Assembly (NCBI GenBank): GCA_050330205.1
Contig: JBHJOA010000032.1
Location: forward strand, 140,869-204,868
DNA: 64,000 nt
DNA from: Pelagibius sp050330205
GTDB taxonomy: Bacteria; Pseudomonadota; Alphaproteobacteria; Kiloniellales; Kiloniellaceae
Reading direction: 5' to 3'
A program made the position numbers and the translations under genes. Every line of letters begins with the position of its first letter. The stretch's first letter is position 1. The notes below the pieces were generated by a model. It saw only the letters and a list, made by a program, of their open reading frames with translations. It searched no databases and had not been told where the DNA came from. Shown one piece after another: positions 25,900 to 33,730 of the stretch.

Positions 25900-26484
25900 C
25901 TAGCGCAGGCCGTCCTCGCCTTTCGCCTCGGCAGCCGTCAACCCGCCGACGCGCGGCAGCGGCCGGCCGGAATCGGTAACCGCGATGGCCACCACGATCT
26001 CGCCGTGGCGCGGCGCATCCGGAACGCGCACCTCCATGCCGTCGAAGTGGCTGCGCACGTAGGCAGCGTCCTTATGGCCCAGCGGCACGTCGATCGCCGC
26101 GCCGATGCCGCCCATCTTCTTCGAGGAGGGGACCAGGGCCGCGCCCTTTTGCACCGCCTGGCGCAGCGGCTTGCCCATGCGCGGGTGTAGGATGGCGGCG
26201 GCGTGCTCCAGCTCGCCGCCCTCGCCGACAATGGCCGCCTTGCCGTAGCTCTCGATCTCCGATGGCTCCACGCCGAGCGCCGCTACGGCCCGCTCGCCGA
26301 GCAGCTTGCCGAGTTCCTCGCCCACCTGCATCAGGTCCTCGAGGTCCTCCTGGTAGCAGCCGGCGAAGGGGTTGGCGATTACCGCCAGGGCGGCAGCGCG
26401 GCGGGTCGGCGGTGCGATCTCGCGGCCGCCCTCCTGGCGCGTCTCCTCGACAATCACCACGATCTTGCGGATAGACACCGTCAT
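25900..26484 (-). CDS. DUF1185 (amino acid synthesis) family protein, copy 1
   Basis: This 194-residue protein begins MTVSIRKIVVIVEETRQEGG and has the family segments ALAVIANPFAGCYQEDLEDL, SYGKAAIVGEGGELEHAAAI, LRQAVQKGAALVPSSKKMGG and DVPLGHKDAAYVRSHFDGME. A solved family member (BB2672 of Bordetella) has a Bacillus chorismate-mutase-like fold, but no function is established. It overlaps the start of the paralogous gene upstream by 4 nt and is its downstream partner. The pair could form a heteromer. Operon position suggests a step in pyridine-derived metabolite processing. Confidence 0.87.
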   Translation of the reverse strand: MTVSIRKIVVIVEETRQEGGREIAPPTRRAAALAVIANPFAGCYQEDLEDLMQVGEELGKLLGERAVAALGVEPSEIESYGKAAIVGEGGELEHAAAILHPRMGKPLRQAVQKGAALVPSSKKMGGIGAAIDVPLGHKDAAYVRSHFDGMEVRVPDAPRHGEIVVAIAVTDSGRPLPRVGGLTAAEAKGEDGLR

Positions 26485-27062
26485 CGCAAACCATCCTCCC
26501 CTTTCACGTCCTCGGCGCGCAATCCACCCATGCGGTCGTGGACGCGCCCGCCGGATGTCATCGCCAGGATGAACACCAGTTCGTCCGCCTCCGGCGCGCC
26601 GGGAACGCCAATTTCAATGGCGTTGAAATGCCCGCGCACGTAGGAGGCGTTGACGTGGGTGATCGGCACGTCGATGCGGGCGCCGATGGCACCCACCTTC
26701 TTGGCCGAGGGCACGATCGCCTTGGCGTCGCCCAGCAATTCGCGCATGGCGTAGCCGCCGGGCACGTGCCACAGCGCGCCGTGCTCCAGCTCGCCGGCAC
26801 CGCCGACGATGGAGGCCTTGCCGAAGCCGGAGATGCGCCTTGCATCGCCGCCGAGCGTATCGATGAGTCGTTGCGCCAGCTCCAGGCCCAGCGGCTTCAG
26901 CTCTTCCATGTAAGGCTGTAGTTCCTCGACGTAGCGCCCGGCGAAAGGGTTGGCGATCACCGCCGCGACGGCGCCGACCAGCAAGGACCCGGCCGCCGGC
27001 GGCCCGCCCTCGTGGAAGACCTCCTCCACCGTGGTCTGGATCTTGCGCACGACTACTGCCAC
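26481..27062 (-). CDS. DUF1185 (amino acid synthesis) family protein, copy 2
   Basis: This 193-residue paralogue of the next gene opens MAVVVRKIQTTVEEVFHEGG and keeps the same landmarks: AVIANPFAGRYVEELQPYME, GFGKASIVGGAGELEHGALW, GDAKAIVPSAKKVGAIGARI and DVPITHVNASYVRGHFNAIE. The two copies differ at many positions, so the duplication is old and the copies are likely specialised. No catalytic residues can be named. It lies 11 bp after the UPF0280 gene. Confidence 0.87.
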   Translation of the reverse strand: MAVVVRKIQTTVEEVFHEGGPPAAGSLLVGAVAAVIANPFAGRYVEELQPYMEELKPLGLELAQRLIDTLGGDARRISGFGKASIVGGAGELEHGALWHVPGGYAMRELLGDAKAIVPSAKKVGAIGARIDVPITHVNASYVRGHFNAIEIGVPGAPEADELVFILAMTSGGRVHDRMGGLRAEDVKGEDGLR

Positions 27063-27073
27063 GCTTCTCCCCC

Positions 27074-28003
27074 TCAGGCCGCGCTCGGCAGACGCGGCAG
27101 CAGACCTTCGCCACCCAGAATCTCCGCCTGACCGCTCAGGAACAGCACCACCGCTTCGATGAGGCCGGCCGCGCGCATCGCCTCTGCTTCGGCGAGACCG
27201 CGCCTCAGAGCCGCCGATATCTCGGTCTCGCTCAGCGCCCCGACGCCGATGACAACCGGTCGCTGCCCAAGATCGCTCTCAGGGTCGATCTCCGAGGCCG
27301 GTCGGCGCCGCAGCGCCGGGTGTCCCGGCAGGTCCACCGCGTTGGCGATCAGCGTCGCCGCCACGTCCGCGTCGGCGGCGTTTTTCGCAAAAACCGTCAC
27401 CGCATCGGCAATGCCGAGCGAGAAGCTGCGGCCGCCCTCGCCCAGGGTGGCGCGGCCCGAGGTGGCGATGCCGCGGATCGCCGTCTCCGCCGCGATCACC
27501 GCCCTGCCGTCAAGCTTTGGGCCGTCAATCTTTGGGCCGTCAATCTTTGGGCCGTCGATGCGCGGATCGTTGAGGCGCGCCACCATGCCGCAGGCGAGGC
27601 TTTCGCCGGGCATCAGGTGCAGGGCGATGTCGCCGCCATCGTTCACGTAGGCCCGCGCGAGTGTCGCCGCCCCGGTCATCGCCGCCAGCACGTGGTCGGC
27701 CACCGCGCCGGCCACCGCCGCCATCGGTGTGACGAAGGCCGCGCGATGCGGGGAGCAGGCGGCGAACATGCGGCGCGCCACCGGACCCCGCAAGTTCGTC
27801 ACGCCCGTCACGGGCGTTCTCAATCCGGCCAGTTCCGCCACCAGATCCGGCAGCACCTCCTCAAAGCAGGCCGCCGCCGCGGCGTAGGCACGCTCGACCT
27901 CGCCACCTTCGCCGAAGGCCTCGATGACGAGGTCGATGGGGCCTTCCTGCAGGTGCAGGCGGCCGTCCGGCAGGCGCTTCGCAAAGAGGCTCGGCCGCGT
28001 CAT
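27074..28003 (-). CDS. UPF0280 family protein (ApbE superfamily)
   Basis: The 309-residue protein matches UPF0280 (COG2122), a branch of the ApbE flavin-transferase superfamily: DGRLHLQEGPIDLVIEAFGE near the start, AAFVTPMAAVAGAVADHVL near 90, AYVNDGGDIALHL near 120 and FSLGIADAVTVFAKNAADAD near 200. ApbE enzymes attach FMN to Thr; UPF0280 has no assigned role. It shares one base with the stop of the 6-hydroxynicotinate reductase gene, and that enzyme in E. barkeri carries covalent flavin. A maturation role is therefore worth testing. A pentapeptide repeat (DGPKI) interrupts the middle. Confidence 0.85.
   Translation of the reverse strand: MTRPSLFAKRLPDGRLHLQEGPIDLVIEAFGEGGEVERAYAAAAACFEEVLPDLVAELAGLRTPVTGVTNLRGPVARRMFAACSPHRAAFVTPMAAVAGAVADHVLAAMTGAATLARAYVNDGGDIALHLMPGESLACGMVARLNDPRIDGPKIDGPKIDGPKLDGRAVIAAETAIRGIATSGRATLGEGGRSFSLGIADAVTVFAKNAADADVAATLIANAVDLPGHPALRRRPASEIDPESDLGQRPVVIGVGALSETEISAALRRGLAEAEAMRAAGLIEAVVLFLSGQAEILGGEGLLPRLPSAA
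27506..27550. repeat. Three 15-bp tandem repeats inside the UPF0280 gene
   Basis: Three direct units of GCCGTCAATCTTTGG (the first with one change) sit in frame and encode DGPKI/DGPKL on the minus strand, followed by a partial fourth unit. Each unit is 15 bp, so gain or loss keeps the reading frame and only lengthens or shortens a surface loop. Confidence 0.9.
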
Positions 28004-29538
28004 CAGAAGCCTGCCTTCTTGCCCGAAAGCTTGTTGAGGGGCGACAGCGGCCAGGGGTTCTCCGCGTTCCAGTCGGTCATGCGGATACGGGCGCCGGTGC
28101 CGCGCTCCTTCAGAACGTCCTCCAGCGGCTTTACCGAGGCCATGTGGCCGCCGAGCCCGGCATAGATCTCGTGCGGCATGGTGAACTCGATGGGCCCGAC
28201 GATGGCCGGCGTCGGCACGTAGCCGAACGCGTTGTCCGGCATATCGAGCACGTCAACCATGATGGTGATGCCGCCGCCCGGCCAGACGTAGCAGGGCGCA
28301 CCGCCGGCGGTGACCCGCGTGAGGGCATCCTTCACCGAGCGCGTGAGGCGTACCGGGTTCTCCGTCGCGCCGGCGCGAAGGCTGCCGCCCGCCCCGGCCA
28401 TGAACAGGATCGAGGCCAGCGCCGGCTCGCAGTTCTCGCCGATGCGGTCGACCACCGCCTGCACCGCCGCCGGCATCGCCGCCTCTTGCGGCTTCAGCTC
28501 ATCGTCCAGCTCGAACCAGGCGGCGTGCTCGCCGGTGGTGCTGACCATCAGCAGGCGCAGGCCCGGCCAGGCGGCCTTGGGATCGATCTTCTCGATGATG
28601 GAGAGCGGCTCGCTGATATTGGTGCCACCCCAGCCGGTACCCGGTTCGGCCACCTGGAAATAGCGCCCGGGGGTCGAGCGGCGTCCCCTCACCCGAACCC
28701 CGCTCGGCTTCATGTCGAGGAAGCGGCCCGCCTGGTGCTCGGTCAACACGCCGGTGATGTGGTCGTCCACCACGATCACCTCGTCGGCATGGCCGATCCA
28801 CTGCTTGGCGAAGATGCCGATAGTGGCCGAGCCGCAACCGACGCGCATGCGCTCCTCGGGCACGCCGTTGATGACCGGCGCCTTGCCGGCCTGTATCTCG
28901 ATCTTCGCGCCGCCGTCTATGGCGAGCTCCACCGCCTGCCTGTTGCAGAGCTCCAGCATCATCTGGCAGGTGACGTTGCCTTCCTTCTTGCTGCCGCCGG
29001 TGAGATGGCGCACGCCGCCGAGCGCCAGCATCTGCGAGCCGTACTCCGCCGTCGTCACGTGGCCGACCTGCTCGCCCTGGCAGCGCACCGCTGCCTGCTC
29101 CGGACCCAGGTGGCGGTCGGTATCGATTTTCACCTTCACGCCGCAGTAGCTGAAGATTCCCTCGGTCACCACGGTGACCATATCGACGCCATCGACCTTG
29201 GACGACACGATGAAGGGCGCCGGCTTGTAGTCGGGATAAGTGGTCCCGGCACCGATGCCGGTCACGAAGGCTTCCGCCCCCTGCACCAGGCTGCCATCCC
29301 ACTCGGCTCCCGCACCTTCAGAGGCGAGGAAGGGCACCATGTCCTGCTGACGCTCGGCCGCGTGCCTCGCCAGCAGGAAGGGATCCATGCGCACCAGCGC
29401 GTTCTCCACATTGCCGTAGCGCCCGCAGGCGCCGGTCTTGCCGGCGCGGATGCGGCAGAGCACCGGGCAGGCGTCGCAGATGACGATGTCATCGCCGGCG
29501 CTCCTGCGTTCTGTCTTTTCGGCTTCGGCTGATGTCAT
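28003..29538 (-). CDS. hnr: 6-hydroxynicotinate reductase-like iron-sulphur flavoprotein
   Basis: The 511-residue protein opens with a cysteine cluster C21-x2-C24-x3-C28-x9-C38 (ICDACPVLCRI) and has eleven cysteines in all. The overall sequence (YSYCGVKVKIDTDRHLG-like region near 130, MRVGCGSATIGIF near 231, GWGGTNISEPLSIIEKIDP near 302) is that of the family annotated 6-hydroxynicotinate reductase, which makes 1,4,5,6-tetrahydro-6-oxonicotinate. The E. barkeri enzyme has Fe-S clusters and covalent flavin. A GAT motif at 390-392 (SLRAGATENP) recalls ApbE target sites. Context with a molybdenum hydroxylase upstream and an enamidase downstream strongly supports the function. Confidence 0.85.
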   Translation of the reverse strand: MTSAEAEKTERRSAGDDIVICDACPVLCRIRAGKTGACGRYGNVENALVRMDPFLLARHAAERQQDMVPFLASEGAGAEWDGSLVQGAEAFVTGIGAGTTYPDYKPAPFIVSSKVDGVDMVTVVTEGIFSYCGVKVKIDTDRHLGPEQAAVRCQGEQVGHVTTAEYGSQMLALGGVRHLTGGSKKEGNVTCQMMLELCNRQAVELAIDGGAKIEIQAGKAPVINGVPEERMRVGCGSATIGIFAKQWIGHADEVIVVDDHITGVLTEHQAGRFLDMKPSGVRVRGRRSTPGRYFQVAEPGTGWGGTNISEPLSIIEKIDPKAAWPGLRLLMVSTTGEHAAWFELDDELKPQEAAMPAAVQAVVDRIGENCEPALASILFMAGAGGSLRAGATENPVRLTRSVKDALTRVTAGGAPCYVWPGGGITIMVDVLDMPDNAFGYVPTPAIVGPIEFTMPHEIYAGLGGHMASVKPLEDVLKERGTGARIRMTDWNAENPWPLSPLNKLSGKKAGF

Positions 29539-29546
29539 GGCATCCT

Positions 29547-32342
29547 CTAGAGACCTGCCTCCCGCAGCAGCGCCAGCACCCGGTCGGGCGTCGCCGGCGT
29601 GCGGGCCGGGCGCACGCCCGTCGCCTGCTCGATGCCGCCGAAGATCGCCGGCGCGGTGGCGATCAGCGAGTGCTCGCCGACGCCCTTCGCGCCGGAAGGC
29701 CCGAGCGGCTCCGGGTCCTCGACCAGGATCGCGGTGATCTCCGGCATGTCGCCGAAGGTCGGGATCAGGTAGTCATGCAGGTTCTCCGTGCGCCCGGGCA
29801 GGTACTCCTCCATCAGCGCCAGGCCCAGGCCCTGCGCGATGCCACCATGGATCTGCCCCTCCACCAGCGTCGGGTTCACCGCGCGGCCGACGTCGTGCGC
29901 CGCCGCCATGCGCCGCACCTTCACCTTGCCGAGGTCGAGGTCGACTTCGACCTCGGCGATCTGCGCGGCAAAGCCGTAGGTCGCGTAGGGCGCGCCTTGG
30001 CCGTTGGCGTCGAGCTTGCTGGTCGGCGGGTCGAAGGTGCCGCTGCCGCACAGCACGTCGCCGCGGTGGTCCTGCGGCATGAAGGTGAGATCGATGGTGC
30101 GCACGGCGACGCCGTCTTGCACCAGCAAGCGACCGTCCTTCAGCTCCAGGCGCGCGTCCTCGCCGGCGTTGGCGAGGCGCAGGATCTGCTGGCGCAGGTC
30201 GAGCCCGGCCAGTTCGGCCGCCTTGCCGGAGATGAAAGTCTGGCGCGAGGCCGAGGTCTTGCCGGCGTCCGCCGTCAGCGCCGTGTCGCCCATCACGATG
30301 CGCATTTGCCCGACCGGCAGGCCCAGCGCGTCGGCTGCGATCTGCGCCATCACCGTGTTGCTGCCCTGGCCGATGTCGACGGCACCGTTGTAGAGCGTCA
30401 GGGTACCGGCACGGTCGAGCGCCACCGTGAGGGTCGAGGGGTTCGACATCGAGGTGTTGCCGCAGCCGTACCACACGCAGCCGATGCCGACGCCGTGCCG
30501 CTTGCGGCCACCCGTGGCCTCTGCCTCTTCGTTGAAGGTCTCCGCCGCCGCACGCCAGGCGCGCCAGATCGGCCGCAGTTCCTCCAAGCACTGCGACAGG
30601 CCCGCCGAGGCCTCAAGTACCTGGCCGGTAGCCGTCGCATCGCCGACGCGGAGGGCGTTCAGGGCGCGGAACTCCAGCGGGTCCAGGTCGACCTGCCGGG
30701 CGAGGTCGTCCATCAGCGCCTCGTGCACCAGCGCCGACTGCGGCACGCCGAAGCCGCGGAAGGCACCCGCCGGCGGCGCGTTGGTGAAGCGCCCCACCGA
30801 GCGCGCCAGCACGTTCGGCACCTTGTAAGGGCCGCTGCAGTGCACCGGCACGCGGTCGGCCACCGTCGGCCCCCAGGAAGCATAGGCGCCGGTATCGAAA
30901 CTGCCCTCGAACACGATCGCGGTGAGCTTGCCGTCGCGCTCGCAGCCGGCCCGCGCGGCGACCCGCGAGCCATGGCGCTTGGTGGTCGAAGCCATGGACT
31001 CCGGCCGCGTGTACTCGCAGCGCACCGGGCGCTCCAGGAGCCACGCCGCCACGGCGATCAGCGGATGCAGCGAGAGGTCGAGCTTACCGCCGAAGCCGCC
31101 GCCGCAGGCCGAGGGGACGATGCGCACCTTCTCCTTGTCGATACCGAGCACCAGCGCGATCTCGTCGCGGTTCATGTAGGGTGCTTGGGTGGTGACCCAG
31201 AGCTCGATGCCGTCGCCTTTGCGCAGGGCGTAGCCCGCCTCCGGCTCGATGTAGGCATGCTCGATGAAGGGCGTTGCGCTCTCCGCCGCCGCGACGACCG
31301 GGCTCGCCGCCAGCGCCGTCTCGGCGTCGCCCTTGTTCACGAAGCCGCGCGCCAGCACGTTGTCGGGATGCGCTTCCTGCACCGCCGGGACACCGTCCCC
31401 GCAGAAGTCGGTGACAGCGTCCTCGACCTGCCACTCGATCGGCAGGTCGGACTCGGCCACTGCCCAGACCGCCTGGCGCGTGCCGACCAGCGCCAGCACC
31501 GCCTCGCCGCGGTAGCGCACCTCGCCTTCGGCCAGCACCGGCTGGTCCTTGATGTGCGGATAGACGCCGAAGCACTTGTTGCCGGGCCCCGAACTACCTG
31601 GGAGGTCGGCGGCGGTGAGGATGCGCTCGAGGCCCGGTGTCCGCGCCACCACCGCCTCGAGGTCGCCGAGCGTGAAGCGCGCGCGGGCGTGCGGCGCGCG
31701 GATGACGCGCAGCCACAACGACCCCGTTGGTGCCTTGTCGGCGCCGTAGAGTTCGCGCCCTGTCACCTTGCCGGCGCCGTCCGTGCGGGCGAGACGCGCG
31801 CCAACGGCGGCACCGACCGCCGGGTCGGCCAGCGGCGGCGCGTGCGCAATGCCTTCGGCCGCCGCGACGACCGCCTCGACGATCTTCTGATAGCCGGTGC
31901 AGCGGCACAGCACGCCACCGAGCGCGTCCTGCACCTCCTCCTTCGTCGGCGCGGCGACGCGCTTCAGCAGCGATGCCGCCGCCATCAGCATACCCGGCGT
32001 GCAGATGCCGCACTGCGCGGCGCCGTGGTCGAGGAAGGCCTGCTGCAGGCGCTGCCCGCCGGCGGCGCCCGCGAGACCCTCGACGGTGGTCACCTCGCGG
32101 CCTTCCACCTGGCCGCAGGAGGTCAAGCAGGCGCAGACCTGCTCGCCGCCGACCAGTACCGTGCAGGCGCCGCAGTCGCCGGCGTTGCAGCCGACCTTGG
32201 TGCCGGTGCAGCCGAGGCCGTAGCGCAGGGCGTCGCTGAGGCGCTCGCGCGGATCGACCGCAAGGGCCACCGGCTTGCCGTTCAGAATGAAGCCGATCTC
32301 CTGCGGGCCGGCCGTCGCCGACGCTTGCGGCGCCGCGTCCAT
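29547..32342 (-). CDS. Xanthine-dehydrogenase-family hydroxylase, fused [2Fe-2S] and molybdopterin subunits (nicotinate dehydrogenase-like)
   Basis: From the ATG at 32342 the protein is 931 residues. Residues 1-about 165 are the small subunit with a plant-type cluster (CTGTKVGCNAGDCGAC, then C in CACLTSC) and a second cluster (CGICTPGM and LCRCTGY). The remainder is the CoxL-like molybdenum subunit (GGGFGGKLDLS, AFRGFGVPQ, VDIGQGSNTVMAQIAA) with the catalytic Glu in GAKGVGE near the C-terminus. It hydroxylates N-heterocycles with water. Beside hnr and an enamidase, nicotinate to 6-hydroxynicotinate is the likely reaction. The subunits are fused here, whereas E. barkeri splits them into several genes. 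Confidence 0.88.
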   Translation of the reverse strand: MDAAPQASATAGPQEIGFILNGKPVALAVDPRERLSDALRYGLGCTGTKVGCNAGDCGACTVLVGGEQVCACLTSCGQVEGREVTTVEGLAGAAGGQRLQQAFLDHGAAQCGICTPGMLMAAASLLKRVAAPTKEEVQDALGGVLCRCTGYQKIVEAVVAAAEGIAHAPPLADPAVGAAVGARLARTDGAGKVTGRELYGADKAPTGSLWLRVIRAPHARARFTLGDLEAVVARTPGLERILTAADLPGSSGPGNKCFGVYPHIKDQPVLAEGEVRYRGEAVLALVGTRQAVWAVAESDLPIEWQVEDAVTDFCGDGVPAVQEAHPDNVLARGFVNKGDAETALAASPVVAAAESATPFIEHAYIEPEAGYALRKGDGIELWVTTQAPYMNRDEIALVLGIDKEKVRIVPSACGGGFGGKLDLSLHPLIAVAAWLLERPVRCEYTRPESMASTTKRHGSRVAARAGCERDGKLTAIVFEGSFDTGAYASWGPTVADRVPVHCSGPYKVPNVLARSVGRFTNAPPAGAFRGFGVPQSALVHEALMDDLARQVDLDPLEFRALNALRVGDATATGQVLEASAGLSQCLEELRPIWRAWRAAAETFNEEAEATGGRKRHGVGIGCVWYGCGNTSMSNPSTLTVALDRAGTLTLYNGAVDIGQGSNTVMAQIAADALGLPVGQMRIVMGDTALTADAGKTSASRQTFISGKAAELAGLDLRQQILRLANAGEDARLELKDGRLLVQDGVAVRTIDLTFMPQDHRGDVLCGSGTFDPPTSKLDANGQGAPYATYGFAAQIAEVEVDLDLGKVKVRRMAAAHDVGRAVNPTLVEGQIHGGIAQGLGLALMEEYLPGRTENLHDYLIPTFGDMPEITAILVEDPEPLGPSGAKGVGEHSLIATAPAIFGGIEQATGVRPARTPATPDRVLALLREAGL

Positions 32343-33214
32343 CACGCCGCCTCCTCGATCAGCTGCGCTTCCAGGCTGCGCCGGATGAGCGTGACCGCCG
32401 CCTCTCGCCGGTAAGCGGCGCTGCCGCGGATATCGTCGATCGGCGCCAGCGGGTCGAGTTGCTCCGGGCCGATACGCGCCGGCAGCTCGCGGTCAAATGG
32501 TTGGCCCGCAAGCGCCGCCTCGACCGCCGGCAGGCGATGAGCCCGCGCCGCGCAGGAGCCGACGGCGACGCGCGCCTTGACGATGCGTCCTTCGGCGTCG
32601 AGATCGACCAGCGTCGCCACCATGACGATGGAGATCACCAGGTATTTGCGGGCGCCCAGCTTCAGGAAGGTGCTGCGGGCGCGCTCCGAGAGCTTGGGCA
32701 CCAGGATCGCCGTAACCAGTTCATCCGGCCGCCGCGCCGTCCGGCGATTGCCGAGGATGAAGTCTTCGAGCGGCAGGCGCCGGGTACCGTCGCGCGCGGC
32801 CAGCTCGACCTCGGCGTCCATGGCCAGCAGCGGCGGCACACCGTCGGCGGCCGGTGAGGCATTGCAGAGGTTGCCGGCCAGCGTTCCGGCGTTCTGGATC
32901 TGCACGCCGCCGATCTCGCGCGCCGCCAGCTTCAAGGCCGCGAAGCAGGGCGGCAGCGGGGCGCGCAGCACGTCGGTCCAGGTGGTCAGCGCGCCGATGC
33001 GGAAGGCCTTGCCCTCGTCGGCGATGCCGCGCAGGCCCTTGAGGCCGGTGATGTCGAGGATGTCGTCGGAAAAAGTGAGGCCGACACGCGCGGGGTAGAC
33101 ATCGGTGCCTCCGGCGAGGACCGTGTAGCTGCCGTCCGCCAGGGCGTCGACGGCTTCTTCAAGCCCGCTCGGGCGAAGATAACACCCCACCAGCCGAACT
33201 CTCCCCTGTCCCAT
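32342..33214 (-). CDS. FAD-binding subunit of the xanthine-dehydrogenase-family hydroxylase
   Basis: This 290-residue CoxM-type subunit has the FAD-binding segments AGGTDVYP near 34 and GTLAGNLCNASPAADGVP near 110, followed by the CO-dehydrogenase flavoprotein C-terminal domain. It takes electrons from the [2Fe-2S] clusters of the fused subunit and passes them to an acceptor. It is the first gene of the minus-strand operon; its start lies 19 bp after the dyad operator, and its stop shares one base with the next start. Confidence 0.92.
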   Translation of the reverse strand: MGQGRVRLVGCYLRPSGLEEAVDALADGSYTVLAGGTDVYPARVGLTFSDDILDITGLKGLRGIADEGKAFRIGALTTWTDVLRAPLPPCFAALKLAAREIGGVQIQNAGTLAGNLCNASPAADGVPPLLAMDAEVELAARDGTRRLPLEDFILGNRRTARRPDELVTAILVPKLSERARSTFLKLGARKYLVISIVMVATLVDLDAEGRIVKARVAVGSCAARAHRLPAVEAALAGQPFDRELPARIGPEQLDPLAPIDDIRGSAAYRREAAVTLIRRSLEAQLIEEAA

Positions 33215-33232
33215 GAGTTCGTTTTAATTTTT

Positions 33233-33265
33233 TGTTTAGTATGCAAGATAAACAGCGGCTGTCAA
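33233..33265 (-). promoter_or_regulatory. Sigma-70-type promoter overlapped by a dyad operator (candidate MarR site)
   Basis: On the minus strand a perfect -35 TTGACA (33260-33265) and a -10-like CATACT (33238-33243) are separated by 16 bp. The dyad TGTTTA-N10-TAAACA (33233-33254, with further TG|CA symmetry at its centre) covers the -10 box and part of the spacer, the classic layout for repression. It lies 19 bp before the first gene of the nicotinate-type run. The run ends in a MarR gene, the most likely protein to bind here. Confidence 0.7.
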
Positions 33266-33667
33266 TGAGGGACGGCCTGCAGAGCTGAATAATCCCCGCG
33301 CTTCTTGGCGGCCCAATGGCTGCGGCAACCGGGAACCGCGCTGGTGCCGGACCCGTTTTCAGTTATTACTTTGTGTGCCAAATTATTTTCGCAGGAAGCC
33401 GCGCGGATCGACCCGGTGACCCAGCCCCTGATCCGGGCCGTTTGTTAGTTAGAGTCTGTTCGCCCTTCCTTCCGGTTGGGGACAGGGGCTCAAGGTCGGG
33501 CGAGCGGAGCCCTCGCGGAACAGATAAACCGCTCCGAGGTGGCACTCCCCGCCATCGAGCGCGACGCCTCCACGCGGCGAGCCGCAGCGATTGACCTACA
33601 CCTTACTCCCTTCCCCTCGCACAGGCGCTGCCCGGGCCCAAGCAATCGCTTCCTCAATCTTTCTACT
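33266..33667. other. Intergenic region without a recognised gene
   Basis: This stretch separates the divergent catabolic operon and the iron-complex transporter. Short open frames on both strands have no family features. I looked for a cobalamin-riboswitch box because of the ABC genes that follow and saw none. Some AT-rich sequence near 33355-33390 may be promoter or leader DNA. Confidence 0.5.
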
Positions 33668-33682
33668 TGATAATAATTCGCA
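33668..33682 (+). promoter_or_regulatory. Fur-like box upstream of the iron-complex ABC transporter
   Basis: TGATAAT-A-ATTCGCA matches the 7-1-7 Fur pattern (TGATAAT-N-ATTATCA) at 12 of 14 positions and is followed by TTTGCAA. It ends 48 bp before the ATG of the binding-protein gene. Iron-dependent repression by Fur or a Fur-like protein such as Irr or Mur is plausible. Confidence 0.5.
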
Positions 33683-33730
33683 TTTGCAATAAGGCTTCGC
33701 GCCTTCCTCGATCCAACGTATGAGAGCGCC

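Noticed and set aside
33266..33730. Possible cobalamin riboswitch before the iron-complex ABC genes
   Set aside because: I searched for the B12-box type conserved sequence and supporting stems and saw none; the Fur-like box explains the region better.
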